Assembly: GCA_024225635.1 (NCBI GenBank)
Contig: JAAEMK010000042.1
Span: forward strand, 1-64,000
Source: Desulfobacteraceae bacterium
Lineage (GTDB): Bacteria; Desulfobacterota; Desulfobacteria; Desulfobacterales; Desulfobacteraceae
Length of the DNA: 64,000 nt
Direction of reading: 5' to 3'
Below, piece by piece: positions 53,913 to 63,614 of this stretch (position 1 is the stretch's first letter; each line of letters begins with the position of its first letter). The position numbers were made by a program, and so were the translations under genes. The notes under the pieces are model-generated. The model was not told where the DNA came from. It searched no databases and worked only from the letters and a program-made list of their open reading frames with translations.

Positions 53913-55403
53913 ATGGATCGTTATGACACAAGGTTATTCTGCCACGACCTTCCCACCGGGCCCGACACTTCCATGGGCACGGTGCTGGTCACAGGGGCCA
54001 CCGGTTACATCGGGGGAAGGCTGGTCACGGAGCTGATAGCCAGGGGCTATCGGGTCCGCATCATGGTGAGGGTGCATTCCGACGACCACCGGGAGCGGTG
54101 GCCGGATGCGGAGGTCGTGGTCGGGGACGCCCTGAGCGTTCCCTGCCTCAATGATGCCCTCAAGGGGGTTCACACGGCCTTTTACCTGATCCACTCCCTG
54201 CTTCTTGGGCCGGAGGATCTGGAGGCGGTTGAGATCATGGCCGCCGTCAACTTCAGGGAGGCCGCTGAAAATCAGGGAGTGGAGCGGATTATCTACCTTG
54301 GCGGGCTGGGAGACTCCCGGGACGCCCTTTCCCGGCACCTGAGGAGCCGGAACCAGGTGGCGGTGGAACTGCAAAAGGGCAGGGTGCCGGTGACCGTCCT
54401 GCGGGCCGCCATCATCGTGGGGTCGGGTTCTGCCTCCTATGAGATCATCAAGTCCCTTGTCCAGGATGCTCCTCTGGTGCTCATGCCCTCCTGGACCCGT
54501 ACAAAGTGCCAGCCCCTTGGCATCCGGGACGTGATCAAATATCTGGTGGGGGTGCTGGAGACCCCGGAAACCGCGGGCCGTTCCTTTGATATCGGAGGGC
54601 CGGACATTTTGACTTACGGCGAGATGATGCGGATCATGGCCGAAATCCTGAAAAGAAAACAGCGGTTTGTCCCGTCTCCCATATGGAACGTGGGTTTCAA
54701 CGCCTACCTTGTGAGTTTGATGACCCCGGTGCCGGCCACCATCACCTCCTGTCTCCTGGAGGGGATCGTCAACGAGGTGGTGTGCCATGACCATCTTATC
54801 CGGCAGCTGATCCGTTTCGACCTGGTCCCCTACCGGGAGGCCCTGAAACGGGCCCTTGCCAGGGAGGATCTCCAAACCGTCACCACCCGGTGGTCCGATG
54901 CCTATCCCAGGGATTACTCCCTGGCCCCAAAGCTGGAACATTTGCCCCGGCCGCCCCTCTATATCTGTTCCTACTCCATTCAAAGCGCCAAGCTGGCCCG
55001 GGATATTTTCCGTTCCGTGTGCCGGGTCGGCGGGGACAGGGGGTGGTTCAACAGCAACCTGCTGTGGAAGCTTAGGGGAATGGGGGACCGGATCTTGTTC
55101 GGGGTGGGCACCTCCAGGGGGCGTAAGAGTTCCGGGGTGCTTCGGGTCAACGATGTGATTGATTTCTGGCGGGTGGAGCGCATCAAGTATGACGAGCACC
55201 TGCTGCTGCGGGCCGAGATGCAGGTGCCGGGCTTTGCGTGGCTCGAGTTCACGGTCAAGCCCAAGGGGATCGGGAATATTCTGACCGTGACCGCCTATTT
55301 CCATCCAAGGGGGGTATGGGGCAAGCTTTACTGGTACGTTTTTCTGCCCTTTCACCATTTTATCTTCACCGATCTCATCGAGCAGATCGAGGCGGTCAGC
55401 TGA
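53913..55403 (+). CDS. NAD-dependent epimerase/dehydratase with C-terminal DUF2867
   Basis: The 496-residue protein has a Rossmann-type atypical SDR domain (about 20-330) beginning VLVTGATGYIGGRLVTELIA, with VVVGDALS and YLGGLGDSRDALSRHLRSRN, followed by a DUF2867 domain (about 350-495) with GMGDRILFGVGTSRG, LEFTVKPKGIGNILTVTAYF and a final FHHFIFTDLIEQIE. SDR-DUF2867 fusions are widespread and are thought to process lipid-like or sugar substrates, but no activity is established. The first Met may be one of two (residue 21 is an alternative); GGGAGCTTGAG upstream supports the first. Confidence 0.85.
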   Translation: MDRYDTRLFCHDLPTGPDTSMGTVLVTGATGYIGGRLVTELIARGYRVRIMVRVHSDDHRERWPDAEVVVGDALSVPCLNDALKGVHTAFYLIHSLLLGPEDLEAVEIMAAVNFREAAENQGVERIIYLGGLGDSRDALSRHLRSRNQVAVELQKGRVPVTVLRAAIIVGSGSASYEIIKSLVQDAPLVLMPSWTRTKCQPLGIRDVIKYLVGVLETPETAGRSFDIGGPDILTYGEMMRIMAEILKRKQRFVPSPIWNVGFNAYLVSLMTPVPATITSCLLEGIVNEVVCHDHLIRQLIRFDLVPYREALKRALAREDLQTVTTRWSDAYPRDYSLAPKLEHLPRPPLYICSYSIQSAKLARDIFRSVCRVGGDRGWFNSNLLWKLRGMGDRILFGVGTSRGRKSSGVLRVNDVIDFWRVERIKYDEHLLLRAEMQVPGFAWLEFTVKPKGIGNILTVTAYFHPRGVWGKLYWYVFLPFHHFIFTDLIEQIEAVS

Positions 55404-55424
55404 TTCTTCTGAACACCATTCTAT

Positions 55425-55495
55425 ATTATAGCTCCCCGCATTTGAATTGAGCCCATTTCCTATATTATAGATAAAGCAGGTATCAATTCGAGCGC
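55425..55495. repeat. Dispersed palindromic element, copy C
   Basis: ATTATAG (55425-55431) begins a left arm GCATTTGAATTGA (55438-55450), which faces the right arm TCAATTCGAGCGC (55483-55495) across about 32 bases. The arms diverge from copies A and B in four positions. It lies downstream of the SDR gene and may serve as a 3' transcript end. Confidence 0.65.
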
Positions 55496-55566
55496 AAACG
55501 TCCATGGCAGGGATTCCTGATTGCCAAGGGGAGGGGACCGTAGGGAATAAAAAAAATAAAAATGGG

Positions 55567-55596
55567 TTGACCTGTCGTGGTGTGTAATATATTACA
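55567..55596 (+). promoter_or_regulatory. GntR gene promoter with overlapping palindromic operator
   Basis: TTGACC (55567-55572) can serve as a -35, with a -10 in the TGTAATATATTACA palindrome (55583-55596; TATTAC at 17-base or TATATT at 15-base spacing). The perfect 14-bp palindrome covers the -10 region, an ideal place for a GntR dimer to block transcription of its own gene. It lies 36 bases upstream of the GntR start codon. Confidence 0.6.
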
Positions 55597-55631
55597 TGCA
55601 TAGTGTAAGATTAACAATGTGAGGAACGACA

Positions 55632-56294
55632 ATGACAAAGCTTACCAAAATTAATAAACCCGCCCCCCTCTCCACCATTGCCTACGATGCTCTTCGTGAA
55701 TCCATCCTTTCGTTCCATTTAAAACAGGATGTCATCTACAACGAGATGGCTGTTGCCCAGGAACTGGGACTTTCAAGAACACCGGTGAGGGAAGCCCTGC
55801 TGAAACTCGCCTCCCATGGCTTGGTCACCTTCCTGCCCCGCAAGGGTTTTATTATTTCGTCCTATACCCTCCAGGATGTGAAAGAAATATTTGAATTGCG
55901 CCAGATGGTGGAAACCGCCGTTGCCAAGAAAATAGCCGCTACGGTCACCCAGGAGAACCTGGAACATCTCAGGGAGTATCTCGCCACCCAATACAAGGCC
56001 GCAGGGGACAATGACTATCACCGGTTCATGTACAGTGACCGTGAATTTCACAACTATTTCTTTCAGCTGGCAGACAACAAGCGTCTGCTTGCCATTGCCA
56101 ATAATTTTCAGGATCTCTGCCATCTCATGGGGGCCAGTGCCCTGAAGTCCGGAGACCGCTATGAATGCGTGATCCGGGAGCATGAGACCATCGTCAAGGC
56201 GTTGGAGAGCGGGGATGCGTCACAAATCGAAAGGGCCGTTTCCGAGCATCTGGCCCTGGTTCAAAAAGTCGTAGAGGAGAATTTGAAGATATAA
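55632..56294 (+). CDS. GntR/FadR-family transcriptional regulator
   Basis: The 220-residue protein has an N-terminal winged helix (about 15-85: AQELGLSRTPVREALLKLASHGLVTFLPRKGF) and a C-terminal all-helical FCD domain (about 90-215) with metal-ligand candidates D, H and H in YHRFMYSDREFHNYFF. FCD regulators bind organic acids. The gene starts the cluster of a methyltransferase, transporters and a corrinoid protein, so it probably represses or activates it in response to the substrate or a derived acid. A palindrome over its own promoter implies autoregulation. The gene start has TGTGAGGAACGAC upstream. Confidence 0.88.
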   Translation: MTKLTKINKPAPLSTIAYDALRESILSFHLKQDVIYNEMAVAQELGLSRTPVREALLKLASHGLVTFLPRKGFIISSYTLQDVKEIFELRQMVETAVAKKIAATVTQENLEHLREYLATQYKAAGDNDYHRFMYSDREFHNYFFQLADNKRLLAIANNFQDLCHLMGASALKSGDRYECVIREHETIVKALESGDASQIERAVSEHLALVQKVVEENLKI

Positions 56295-56300
56295 CAGTAT

Positions 56301-56322
56301 TGCCCATCATGTTTTTTGGGCA
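56301..56322 (+). terminator. Hairpin between the GntR and methyltransferase genes
   Basis: TGCCCA (56301-56306) pairs with TGGGCA (56317-56322) around a loop. It follows the GntR stop by 6 bases. It may stop part of the GntR transcript, or sit in the leader of the methyltransferase mRNA. Confidence 0.35.
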
Positions 56323-56362
56323 GAGCAACGCAATGCACTATAAATAGAAGGAGATTTTTGAA

Positions 56363-57799
56363 GTGAAGCCACAAGTTCAGTTCCTGTCAGCGGAAGAGAT
56401 CAAGAGCATTCATGAAAGTTCTTTGAATATTTTAAGTCAAACCGGTATGCGTTTTCCAGCAAAGGAGGCGTTGGAAATATTTGAAAACGCAGGTGCCCGC
56501 ATTGTTGATAAAGATGTTGTAAAGATAGATGCCACATTGGTGGCTGAAGCTTTAAAGACTGTTCCCAAGCGAAAAGATGTTGTCCTGTACGGGCGTGATC
56601 CAAAACATGACAAAAATTTTGTGGACCATCTTCCTTCCCTTGCCTGCATGACCATGGCAACCAGTGTCATGGATCCCTTTACCCTTGAGAAACGAGCGGC
56701 CACCAATGACGATCTGGCAAAGCTTGTCCGCCTGGCGGACCAGATGGAGTGCGTGGCTGTCAATGGTGGTCTTGTAACCCCCCAGGAGGTGCCCGGCGCC
56801 ACCAATGACTGGTACACCTGGGCCACCTGCATGAAGAACACCACCAAGCATATCACCGGCGGGGTCTATGGATACCGTGGGGTGCTGGATGCCATTGAAA
56901 TGGGGGCCCTTGCCTGCGGAAGCAAGGAGAAGTTCCTGGAACGGCCGTTTATCTCCGGGTGGGTGCTGACCATTCCTCCCCTTGATATGGACACGGCTTC
57001 CCTGGAAGCGATGATTGAGATGAACCGGAACAAGATTCCCATCATGCTCAGCTCCGGTCCCATTCTTGGCACCACCTCTCCTGTGACCATCGCCGGCACC
57101 GTTGCCCAGGCCCATGCGGAAATCCTTGCCTGCATCACCCTTTCCCAGCTGGTTAAGCCCGGCGCACCTGTTGTTTATACAAGCTTTGCCAGGGGCATGA
57201 ACATGAAGACCTCCAACATCTCCATGGCCGGTCCCGAATTTGCCGTGTTAAAGGTCTGCATGGGCCAGATGGGACTCTCCCTTGATATGCCCATTCGAAT
57301 GCCCTCCATGCTCAGGGATTCCAAGGTGCTGGATGCCCAGGCAGGATTTGAAACCGGCATGGTGGGAACCCTTTCCTCCTTTGTTTCCGACATCATGGAT
57401 TCCATGCAGCTGGATACCGATATGGTGGTGGACTATGCCGACCTTGTTTTCTGCAACGAATCCATGGCCTCCATTCGCCACGCCCTCAGGGACCTTGATG
57501 TCAATGAAAGCACCCTTGCCATTGATGTTATCGATGAGATCGGCCCTGCCGGTAATTTCCTCGGACATAAACATACATTCAAGAATTTCAGAAAAGAGCT
57601 GCTCCATTCGGATGTGTTTGACCACAACAACTGGGAAAGATGGGAGCAGAACGGCTCCAAGGATATCCATGACATCGCCCTGGAAAAGGTGCGAAAGCTC
57701 ATGGAAAAGGAGCATGAACCCCTTCTTGATAAAGAGGTTGAGGCGGGAATAGACGAAATCGTCTCCGAAGCCACCCGGGATATGGCCGAAAAAAATTAA
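56363..57799 (+). CDS. MttB-family corrinoid methyltransferase (non-pyrrolysine)
   Basis: The 478-residue protein starts at GTG with AAGGAG 9 bases upstream. It matches the trimethylamine methyltransferase superfamily: an N-terminal helix LSAEEIKSIHESSLNILSQTGMRF, the YGRDP segment, a TIM barrel with FISGWVLTIPP and a late LGHKHTFKNFRKELLHSD. No in-frame TAG interrupts it, so it is the non-Pyl type, like the glycine betaine methyltransferase MtgB. Such enzymes transfer a methyl group from a quaternary amine to a corrinoid protein, and a corrinoid protein and a methyltetrahydrofolate methyltransferase lie in the same cluster. The exact substrate (glycine betaine, proline betaine, carnitine or other) is not decidable. 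Confidence 0.9.
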   Translation: MKPQVQFLSAEEIKSIHESSLNILSQTGMRFPAKEALEIFENAGARIVDKDVVKIDATLVAEALKTVPKRKDVVLYGRDPKHDKNFVDHLPSLACMTMATSVMDPFTLEKRAATNDDLAKLVRLADQMECVAVNGGLVTPQEVPGATNDWYTWATCMKNTTKHITGGVYGYRGVLDAIEMGALACGSKEKFLERPFISGWVLTIPPLDMDTASLEAMIEMNRNKIPIMLSSGPILGTTSPVTIAGTVAQAHAEILACITLSQLVKPGAPVVYTSFARGMNMKTSNISMAGPEFAVLKVCMGQMGLSLDMPIRMPSMLRDSKVLDAQAGFETGMVGTLSSFVSDIMDSMQLDTDMVVDYADLVFCNESMASIRHALRDLDVNESTLAIDVIDEIGPAGNFLGHKHTFKNFRKELLHSDVFDHNNWERWEQNGSKDIHDIALEKVRKLMEKEHEPLLDKEVEAGIDEIVSEATRDMAEKN

Positions 57800-57823
57800 T
57801 CAGCATCGCAAAAAGGAGCTCCC

Positions 57824-59476
57824 ATGTCTGATAAAAACATTGGTGAGTCAATCAACCAGAGTTCCACTGATTGGCCTGTATTTGCCATAAGCGGCGGTTT
57901 TATTGTCCTGTTTGTTGTTGTTGCTCTCTTAAACGTCGACCTTGTAACCAGATGGGTCAATGTGGCCCAGCATTTTTCCACAACTTATTTTGGTGCGTTG
58001 TGGCAGGTTTTGCTCTTTGCCACCTTTGTCATTGCGCTCTATCTTGGCTTTTCAAATTATGGCAATGTGCGGGTCGGTGGTCTGGACAGGCCTGAAATCA
58101 GTACATTCCGCTGGATCTCCATGGTCATGTGCGCTCTTCTGGCCGGGGGCGGGGTGTTCTGGTCCTCGGCTGAGCCCATGTACCATTTTTTAACCCCGCC
58201 CCCCACCTTTCCCGGGGTCACAGGGTCAACGGCAGGGGCAGTGGCACCGGCCCTTGCCCAGTGTTACCTGCACTGGGGATTTCTTGCCTGGGCAATCCTA
58301 GGCACCCTGGGCACCATCGTACTGATGTACTCCTGTTACCATAAAAAAATGCCCATGAAACCCCGGGCCCTTCTTTATCCCCTGATCGGGGAGGCCGGCG
58401 TTAACGGCCCCATCGGTACAATCGTGGATGCGGCCTCCATCATTGCCGTGGCCGCCGGAACAATCGGCCCCATCGGTTTTCTCGGGCTCCAGCTGAGCTA
58501 TTCCCTGGAATTCCTGCTGGGCATTCCGGATATCTATTCAAGCCAGCTTGGAGTGATCGTGGTGATCACCCTGGTCTATACCCTTGCCGCTGCGACACCC
58601 ATATATAAGGGAATCAACCTGCTGAGCAAGATAAACGTCCTCATCGCCATTTCGCTCATGGCCGTTATCATGGTTGTCGGCCCCGGCGGTTTCATCGTGG
58701 ACAGCTTTCTTTCCGCCTTTGGGCTCTATCTCCAGGATTTCGTGCGGGTCAGCCTCGATCGAAGCAATACCCAGTGGCTTGGCTGGTGGACGGTCTTTTA
58801 CTGGGGCTGGTTCCTTGGATATGGTCCCATGATGGCCATCTTTGTGACCCGGATCTCCAGGGGGCGAACCATCCGTGAGATCGTGCTGTCCGTTGCCGTG
58901 ATCGCACCCGTTGTGACCAACATCTGGTTCACCGTGCTGGGCGGGGCCGGGATTCACTATGAGCTCATCAACCCGGGTTCCGTGTCAAAGGCGTTGAATG
59001 AGTCGGGGCTTCCCGCTGCATTGATCGCAATTGTCGGCCAGCTTCCCCTGTCCGCCCTGCTTATTCCCGTGGCGTTGGTGCTTGTGGTACTGTTCCTGGT
59101 CACCACCGGCGCAGGCATGACCTATTCCATAGCCATCTCCGTCACCGGGGACGAAGATCCGCCCATCTGGGTGCGTCTCTTCTGGGGGGCCCTCATGGGC
59201 GCCATGGCCGCTGTTCTTATCAAGATAGGAGACGGAGGCATCAAGGCCCTGCAGACCTTTATCATTGTATCCGCAGTGCCCGTGGGGGTGTTTTACATTC
59301 CCCAGTTGTGGACCGGCATAAAGTGCGCAAAGCTTCTTGCCAAGGCCCAGGAAAAAGAGGCGGAGGAAGAAGCCAGGCTTGCTTCCGGGGTAGGTGAATT
59401 CCCGGAGAACGGGGAATCAGCGGACACCCCTTGCACTGAATTTGACCTTACCGACCAAGCCCGGGTCAATACTTGA
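57824..59476 (+). CDS. BCCT-family betaine/carnitine/choline transporter
   Basis: The 550-residue protein has about 12 membrane helices with the family signature WWTVFYWGWFLGYGPMMAIF and RISRGRTIREIV, and SSAEPMYHFLTPPP in helix 3-4. BCCT carriers import quaternary amines with Na+ or by exchange. The Trp-rich substrate box is present in part; YWGWFLGYGP is changed from the common YWAWWISWAPF, which may shift specificity. It follows the MttB-family gene after 24 bases, with AAAGGAG upstream, and most likely supplies its methylated substrate. The C-terminal tail is acidic and charged. Confidence 0.9.
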   Translation: MSDKNIGESINQSSTDWPVFAISGGFIVLFVVVALLNVDLVTRWVNVAQHFSTTYFGALWQVLLFATFVIALYLGFSNYGNVRVGGLDRPEISTFRWISMVMCALLAGGGVFWSSAEPMYHFLTPPPTFPGVTGSTAGAVAPALAQCYLHWGFLAWAILGTLGTIVLMYSCYHKKMPMKPRALLYPLIGEAGVNGPIGTIVDAASIIAVAAGTIGPIGFLGLQLSYSLEFLLGIPDIYSSQLGVIVVITLVYTLAAATPIYKGINLLSKINVLIAISLMAVIMVVGPGGFIVDSFLSAFGLYLQDFVRVSLDRSNTQWLGWWTVFYWGWFLGYGPMMAIFVTRISRGRTIREIVLSVAVIAPVVTNIWFTVLGGAGIHYELINPGSVSKALNESGLPAALIAIVGQLPLSALLIPVALVLVVLFLVTTGAGMTYSIAISVTGDEDPPIWVRLFWGALMGAMAAVLIKIGDGGIKALQTFIIVSAVPVGVFYIPQLWTGIKCAKLLAKAQEKEAEEEARLASGVGEFPENGESADTPCTEFDLTDQARVNT

Positions 59477-59567
59477 TCATTACCATCAATGGATTGGGCA
59501 CATGGGCCTTTAGCATGTGTCCAATCCGTTTAAATCAAAATATAAAAAAGCAAGGTTAAGATTCATC

Positions 59568-60809
59568 ATGTCAGTTTTAAGGAACAATACAGGTTTAATC
59601 GAAGCGGCGCCGGGAATCCGTAAGGGCCTTGCCGAATTGCCGGGCCACCTCAACGCCGAGACCATCAGTGCCGGTCTTATTGCCGCCATCTTCGGCTGCA
59701 CAGGTCCCCCGTTGATCATCATGAACGCAGCCATGGCGGCAGGGTACACATCGGTGCAGACCATTTCATGGCTCTGTTCGGTTTGCGTCTTTGGCGGGCT
59801 GTTGAGTCTTCTTCTGGCCCTTCGGTACCAGCAGCCCATCACCGGTGCATGGTCCATCCCCATTGCGGTGATGCTCGGCAACACCCTCACCTTTTTCAAT
59901 ATCAACCAGGCCGTGGGCGCTTATTTTCTTGCCGGGCTCCTGGTGCTGGCACTGGGATTCTCCGGCCTTGTGGGAAAGGTGATGCGGCTGTTGCCCATCC
60001 CCATTGTCATGGGCATGATTGCCGGGGCCATGATTAAATTTGGAACGGGCATGATTCTTTCCGTTCACTCCCTTCCGGTGGTGTGCGGTTCAGCCTTGGC
60101 CGGATATCTTGTCTGCACAAGATTTGCCAACCGGATTCCACCGGTGCTGGGGGCCCTGGTGATCGGGGTCGCCACGGCCTTTTTCACGGACGCCATTGAT
60201 TTTGCCGGTTCCCAATACACCTTTGTGCTTCCGTCTTTGTTTGCCCCCGAATTTTCCCTGGACGCCTTTTTATCCATCAGCATTCCCGTGGCCATACTTG
60301 TCATTGGTGCTGAAAATGCCCAGGCCACGGGGGTGCTCCTCACCGAAGGATATAAAGCGCCCATCAATTTCATGACCATTGTCAGCGGGGTTGGAGGTGT
60401 GATGACCTCTTTTTTCGGCGGCCATAATGCCAATATCGCAGGTCCCATGACAGCCATATGTGCGTCCGACGCCGCCGGTAAGTCGACCAAGGGCCGCTAT
60501 GCCGCAACCGTTGTCAATGGCGTCCTCTTTGCCGGATTCGGCCTCATCGCCTCGGTGGCGGTCACCTTTATCGAGAGCGTTCCCAGGCCCCTGATCGGTG
60601 TGGTTGCGGGACTTGCCATGATCGGTGTGCTGACCCAGGCGTTTGAACAGGCGTTTGCCAAGGGGAAATTTAAAACCGGCGCTTTTTTTGCCCTGGTCAT
60701 TGCCATGTCCGGCATCAGCATCGCAAAGATCAGTGCGCCGTTCTGGGCCTTGATCGCAGGCGTGGTGGTCTCCCTTATCATTGAACCCCAGGATTTTAAG
60801 AAGGCATAG
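59568..60809 (+). CDS. BenE-family transporter
   Basis: A GTG at 59517 is possible, but the ATG at 59568 has AAGGTTAAG upstream and begins MSVLRNN, so I start there (413 residues). The protein has about 12 hydrophobic helices and matches the benzoate/H+ symporter BenE group: [68 protein letters not shown]. BenE carriers move aromatic acids. In this cluster it suggests that the methylated substrate or a product is an aromatic-ring or acid type compound, such as an N-methylated pyridine carboxylate; that is inference. The TTG-rich N-terminus of the longer frame is not needed. Confidence 0.82.
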   Translation: MSVLRNNTGLIEAAPGIRKGLAELPGHLNAETISAGLIAAIFGCTGPPLIIMNAAMAAGYTSVQTISWLCSVCVFGGLLSLLLALRYQQPITGAWSIPIAVMLGNTLTFFNINQAVGAYFLAGLLVLALGFSGLVGKVMRLLPIPIVMGMIAGAMIKFGTGMILSVHSLPVVCGSALAGYLVCTRFANRIPPVLGALVIGVATAFFTDAIDFAGSQYTFVLPSLFAPEFSLDAFLSISIPVAILVIGAENAQATGVLLTEGYKAPINFMTIVSGVGGVMTSFFGGHNANIAGPMTAICASDAAGKSTKGRYAATVVNGVLFAGFGLIASVAVTFIESVPRPLIGVVAGLAMIGVLTQAFEQAFAKGKFKTGAFFALVIAMSGISIAKISAPFWALIAGVVVSLIIEPQDFKKA

Positions 60810-60838
60810 AAAATTGCGGGGAACCACCCGTTTGGAGA

Positions 60839-62905
60839 ATGAGCATGTTTCGTAATAAAAGTCTGAAGTTTAAAATGGTGTTGCTCATCTGCGGTACCGC
60901 CCTGGTTGCATTTGCCTCCACCATTACCTATATCACGGTCAAGGCCTCCGGGAGTTCAAAAACGCAGTCCCTGAACCTGGCCGTTGAGACGGCCTACCGT
61001 TATGGGAATCTGGTGAAATCGGAAATCGAGGGGCCTGTTTTTGCGGCAAAAACCCTTTCCCAGACCATTGCCGCCCTGATGGGGGGGAGCGACGGTCTTT
61101 CCCGGGACCAGGCCAACCGGGTTTTAAAAAAGATGTTGATGGATAACCCGGATATCCCCGGAATCTTTCTGGCCTTTGAACCCAACGCCTTTGACGGCAA
61201 AGACGCTGATTTTAAAAATACCCCGGGCCATGACGGCTCAGGCCGGTTCGTGCCCTATTGGAGTCGCGGCGGGGGGCTCAATGTTCGTCCCCTTGTCTCC
61301 TATGACGATACGGGAAAGGTAGGGTCTTTTTACCATATTCCCCTGTCAACGGGAAAACCGTTTCTCACCGAGCCGACAACCTATAGCAGCGGGGTGACGG
61401 TGGCGGATATCTGTGTCCCCATCAAGGTCCGGGGGCGGTCAGTCGGTATTGTCGGCATCGATTTTACCATGGAAAGATTTGCGGATCTTATGAAGCAGAT
61501 AAAACCATTCGGCACGGGGTATGGGTTTCTGCTGGCCAACAGCGGGGTCACGGTTGCCCATCGTTCCAAAAAAATCATCGGCAAATACCTGGAGGATTTC
61601 AACAAACCCCAGGCCATGATCAATGCGGTCAGGGAAGGACGGCTTTATACCGAGTTCGGCATGTCCCTCCTCCTTGGGGGGGATGCGTTTACCGTGTACG
61701 CTCCCATCAAGATCAATGGTGTGCCGGGGCCCTGGAGCCTTGGTATCGGGGTTCCCATGGAAAAGGTGCTTGAGGATGCCCATGATATTCGGAATGTCAG
61801 CCTGGGGATCGGCATACTGTCCCTCCTTCTGCTGTTCGGTGTGGTCTACTATCTTGCCGCAACCATCATCATCCAACCCCTTAAGGGAATTATTGCAGGG
61901 CTCAGGGACATTGCCGACGGTGAAGGGGATCTCACCATGAGGCTTCCCGTTTCGGGCCGGGATGAGCTGGGAGAGCTTTCCACATGGTTTAATACTTTTA
62001 TGGATAAGCTCCACGCCCTTATTTCGGATATCGTATCAAGTTCAAGGGGGGTGGGGGAGTCCTCGGTGGCGCTTCTCCAGGTTTCCAAGGAGATGGCGTC
62101 CGGTGCGAACCAGACCTCGGAACGGTCCAACCGGGTGGCTGTGGCGGCTGAAGAGATGAGTTCCACCACCGTTTCCGTTGCCGGTGCAATGGAGCAGGCA
62201 TCAACTAACATCAATGTGGTGGCAAGCGCCACGGAGGAGATGACCGCCACGATCAATGAGGTGGCCATCAATTCTGAAAACGCCAGGGGCATCTCCGAAA
62301 AGGCCGTTGACCAGGCCGGAAAAGCATCTGATCAGATTAATATCCTGGGAGCCGCGGCGGATGAGATCGGCAAGGTGACCGAAACCATCACCGATATATC
62401 CGAGCAGACAAACCTTCTGGCCCTCAACGCGACCATCGAGGCGGCACGGGCCGGGGAAGCGGGAAAGGGGTTTGCCGTTGTGGCGGGGGAGATCAAGGAG
62501 CTTGCACGGCAGACCGCTGACGCCACCCAGGAGATCAGGACGAAAATTGAAAGAATCCAGAGTGTGACAAAGGGTTCCGTTGATCAGATCAAAGAGATTA
62601 CAACGGTCATAAATGATATCAGCGAGATTTCATGCACCATCGCCTCCTCGGTCGAGGAGCAGTCCGCCGCAACCAAGGAAATTGCGGAGAATATCTCCCA
62701 GGCGTCCCGGGGGGTGGATGAGGTGAACGGAACCATCGCTCAAACAGCAACGGTTTCCGGAGAGATATCTTCGGAAATTGCAGAGGTGGATGCCTCTGCC
62801 CGGATGATGTCAAACAGCAGTGATAAGGTCAATGGGAATGCAAAAGAGTTAACCGCCCTTGCAGAGCAGCTTTCAACCCTTGTAGGTCAATTTAAAACTG
62901 AGTAA
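60839..62905 (+). CDS. Methyl-accepting chemotaxis protein in the methyltransferase cluster
   Basis: The 688-residue protein has helix 1 (about 12-33), a dCache-like sensor (about 35-310: [57 protein letters not shown]), helix 2 (about 320-345), HAMP ([15 protein letters not shown]) and a signalling domain with a conserved tip ([20 protein letters not shown]). It is distinct in sensor sequence from the three tandem receptors at 44677-51500. Its placement between transporter and corrinoid-protein genes suggests it senses the cluster's substrate. A second ATG at 60845 fits the GGAG site better; I keep the first. Confidence 0.93.
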   Translation: MSMFRNKSLKFKMVLLICGTALVAFASTITYITVKASGSSKTQSLNLAVETAYRYGNLVKSEIEGPVFAAKTLSQTIAALMGGSDGLSRDQANRVLKKMLMDNPDIPGIFLAFEPNAFDGKDADFKNTPGHDGSGRFVPYWSRGGGLNVRPLVSYDDTGKVGSFYHIPLSTGKPFLTEPTTYSSGVTVADICVPIKVRGRSVGIVGIDFTMERFADLMKQIKPFGTGYGFLLANSGVTVAHRSKKIIGKYLEDFNKPQAMINAVREGRLYTEFGMSLLLGGDAFTVYAPIKINGVPGPWSLGIGVPMEKVLEDAHDIRNVSLGIGILSLLLLFGVVYYLAATIIIQPLKGIIAGLRDIADGEGDLTMRLPVSGRDELGELSTWFNTFMDKLHALISDIVSSSRGVGESSVALLQVSKEMASGANQTSERSNRVAVAAEEMSSTTVSVAGAMEQASTNINVVASATEEMTATINEVAINSENARGISEKAVDQAGKASDQINILGAAADEIGKVTETITDISEQTNLLALNATIEAARAGEAGKGFAVVAGEIKELARQTADATQEIRTKIERIQSVTKGSVDQIKEITTVINDISEISCTIASSVEEQSAATKEIAENISQASRGVDEVNGTIAQTATVSGEISSEIAEVDASARMMSNSSDKVNGNAKELTALAEQLSTLVGQFKTE

Positions 62906-62962
62906 GGGCCGTTGGAAATAACTGATAAAAAAAGCAGGTAGTTCATTTAAAAGGAGATAGAT

Positions 62963-63595
62963 ATGACGGATTTCAATGCAATGACAGAGGCGTTGGTAGC
63001 GTGTGACGAAGACAGGCTCTTTGAGATGGTCAATGCGGCCGTGGCGGATAATGTGCCGGCGGGGGATGTGCTCAATCAGGGGTTGATTGCAGGAATGGAC
63101 ATCGTTGGTGAAAAAATGGAGAATGGCGACATGTTCATTCCCGAGGTCCTCATGGCCGCCCAGGCAATGGGCCAGTGCGTGGAAATTTTGAAACCGCTCC
63201 TTGGCGAGGAAGATGCCGATAGCGGCGCAAATGTCCTCATTGGTACCGTTAAGGGTGACCTCCACGATATTGGAAAGAACCTTGTGGCCATGATGCTGGA
63301 AAGTGCGGGAATGAACGTCCACAATATCGGGGTGGACATCGATCCCGACGAGTTCATCGCCCAGATCAAGGCCAAGAATGCCCAGATCGTTTGCCTGTCC
63401 GCGCTGTTGACCACGACAATGCCCATGATGAAGCAGACCGTTGAGGCCATTGTTGAAAGCGGGCTGAGGGATCAGGTGAAAATCCTGGTTGGGGGAGCTC
63501 CGGTTAACCAGGCCTTTGCCGATGAGATCGGTGCCGATGGGTTTGCCCCGGATGCCGGGTCTGCAGCTAAAATGGCCAAGGCGCTTTTAAATTAG
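62963..63595 (+). CDS. Methyltransferase cognate corrinoid protein
   Basis: The 210-residue protein has the standard two parts: an N-terminal helical cap (about 5-85: LVACDEDRLFEMVNAAVADN, MENGDMFIPEVLMAAQAM) and a C-terminal Rossmann B12-binding domain with the D-x-H-x-x-G motif (D99, H101, G104 in VKGDLHDIGKNLV), LSALLTTTMPMMK and VGGAPVNQ. It carries the methyl group between the MttB-family enzyme and the methyltetrahydrofolate methyltransferase that follows 19 bases downstream. The AAAAGGAG site is strong. This completes the core of a corrinoid-dependent demethylation system of the MtgB/MtgC/MtgA type. Confidence 0.93.
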   Translation: MTDFNAMTEALVACDEDRLFEMVNAAVADNVPAGDVLNQGLIAGMDIVGEKMENGDMFIPEVLMAAQAMGQCVEILKPLLGEEDADSGANVLIGTVKGDLHDIGKNLVAMMLESAGMNVHNIGVDIDPDEFIAQIKAKNAQIVCLSALLTTTMPMMKQTVEAIVESGLRDQVKILVGGAPVNQAFADEIGADGFAPDAGSAAKMAKALLN

Positions 63596-63614
63596 ATAAG
63601 GGGGATTGAACGCG

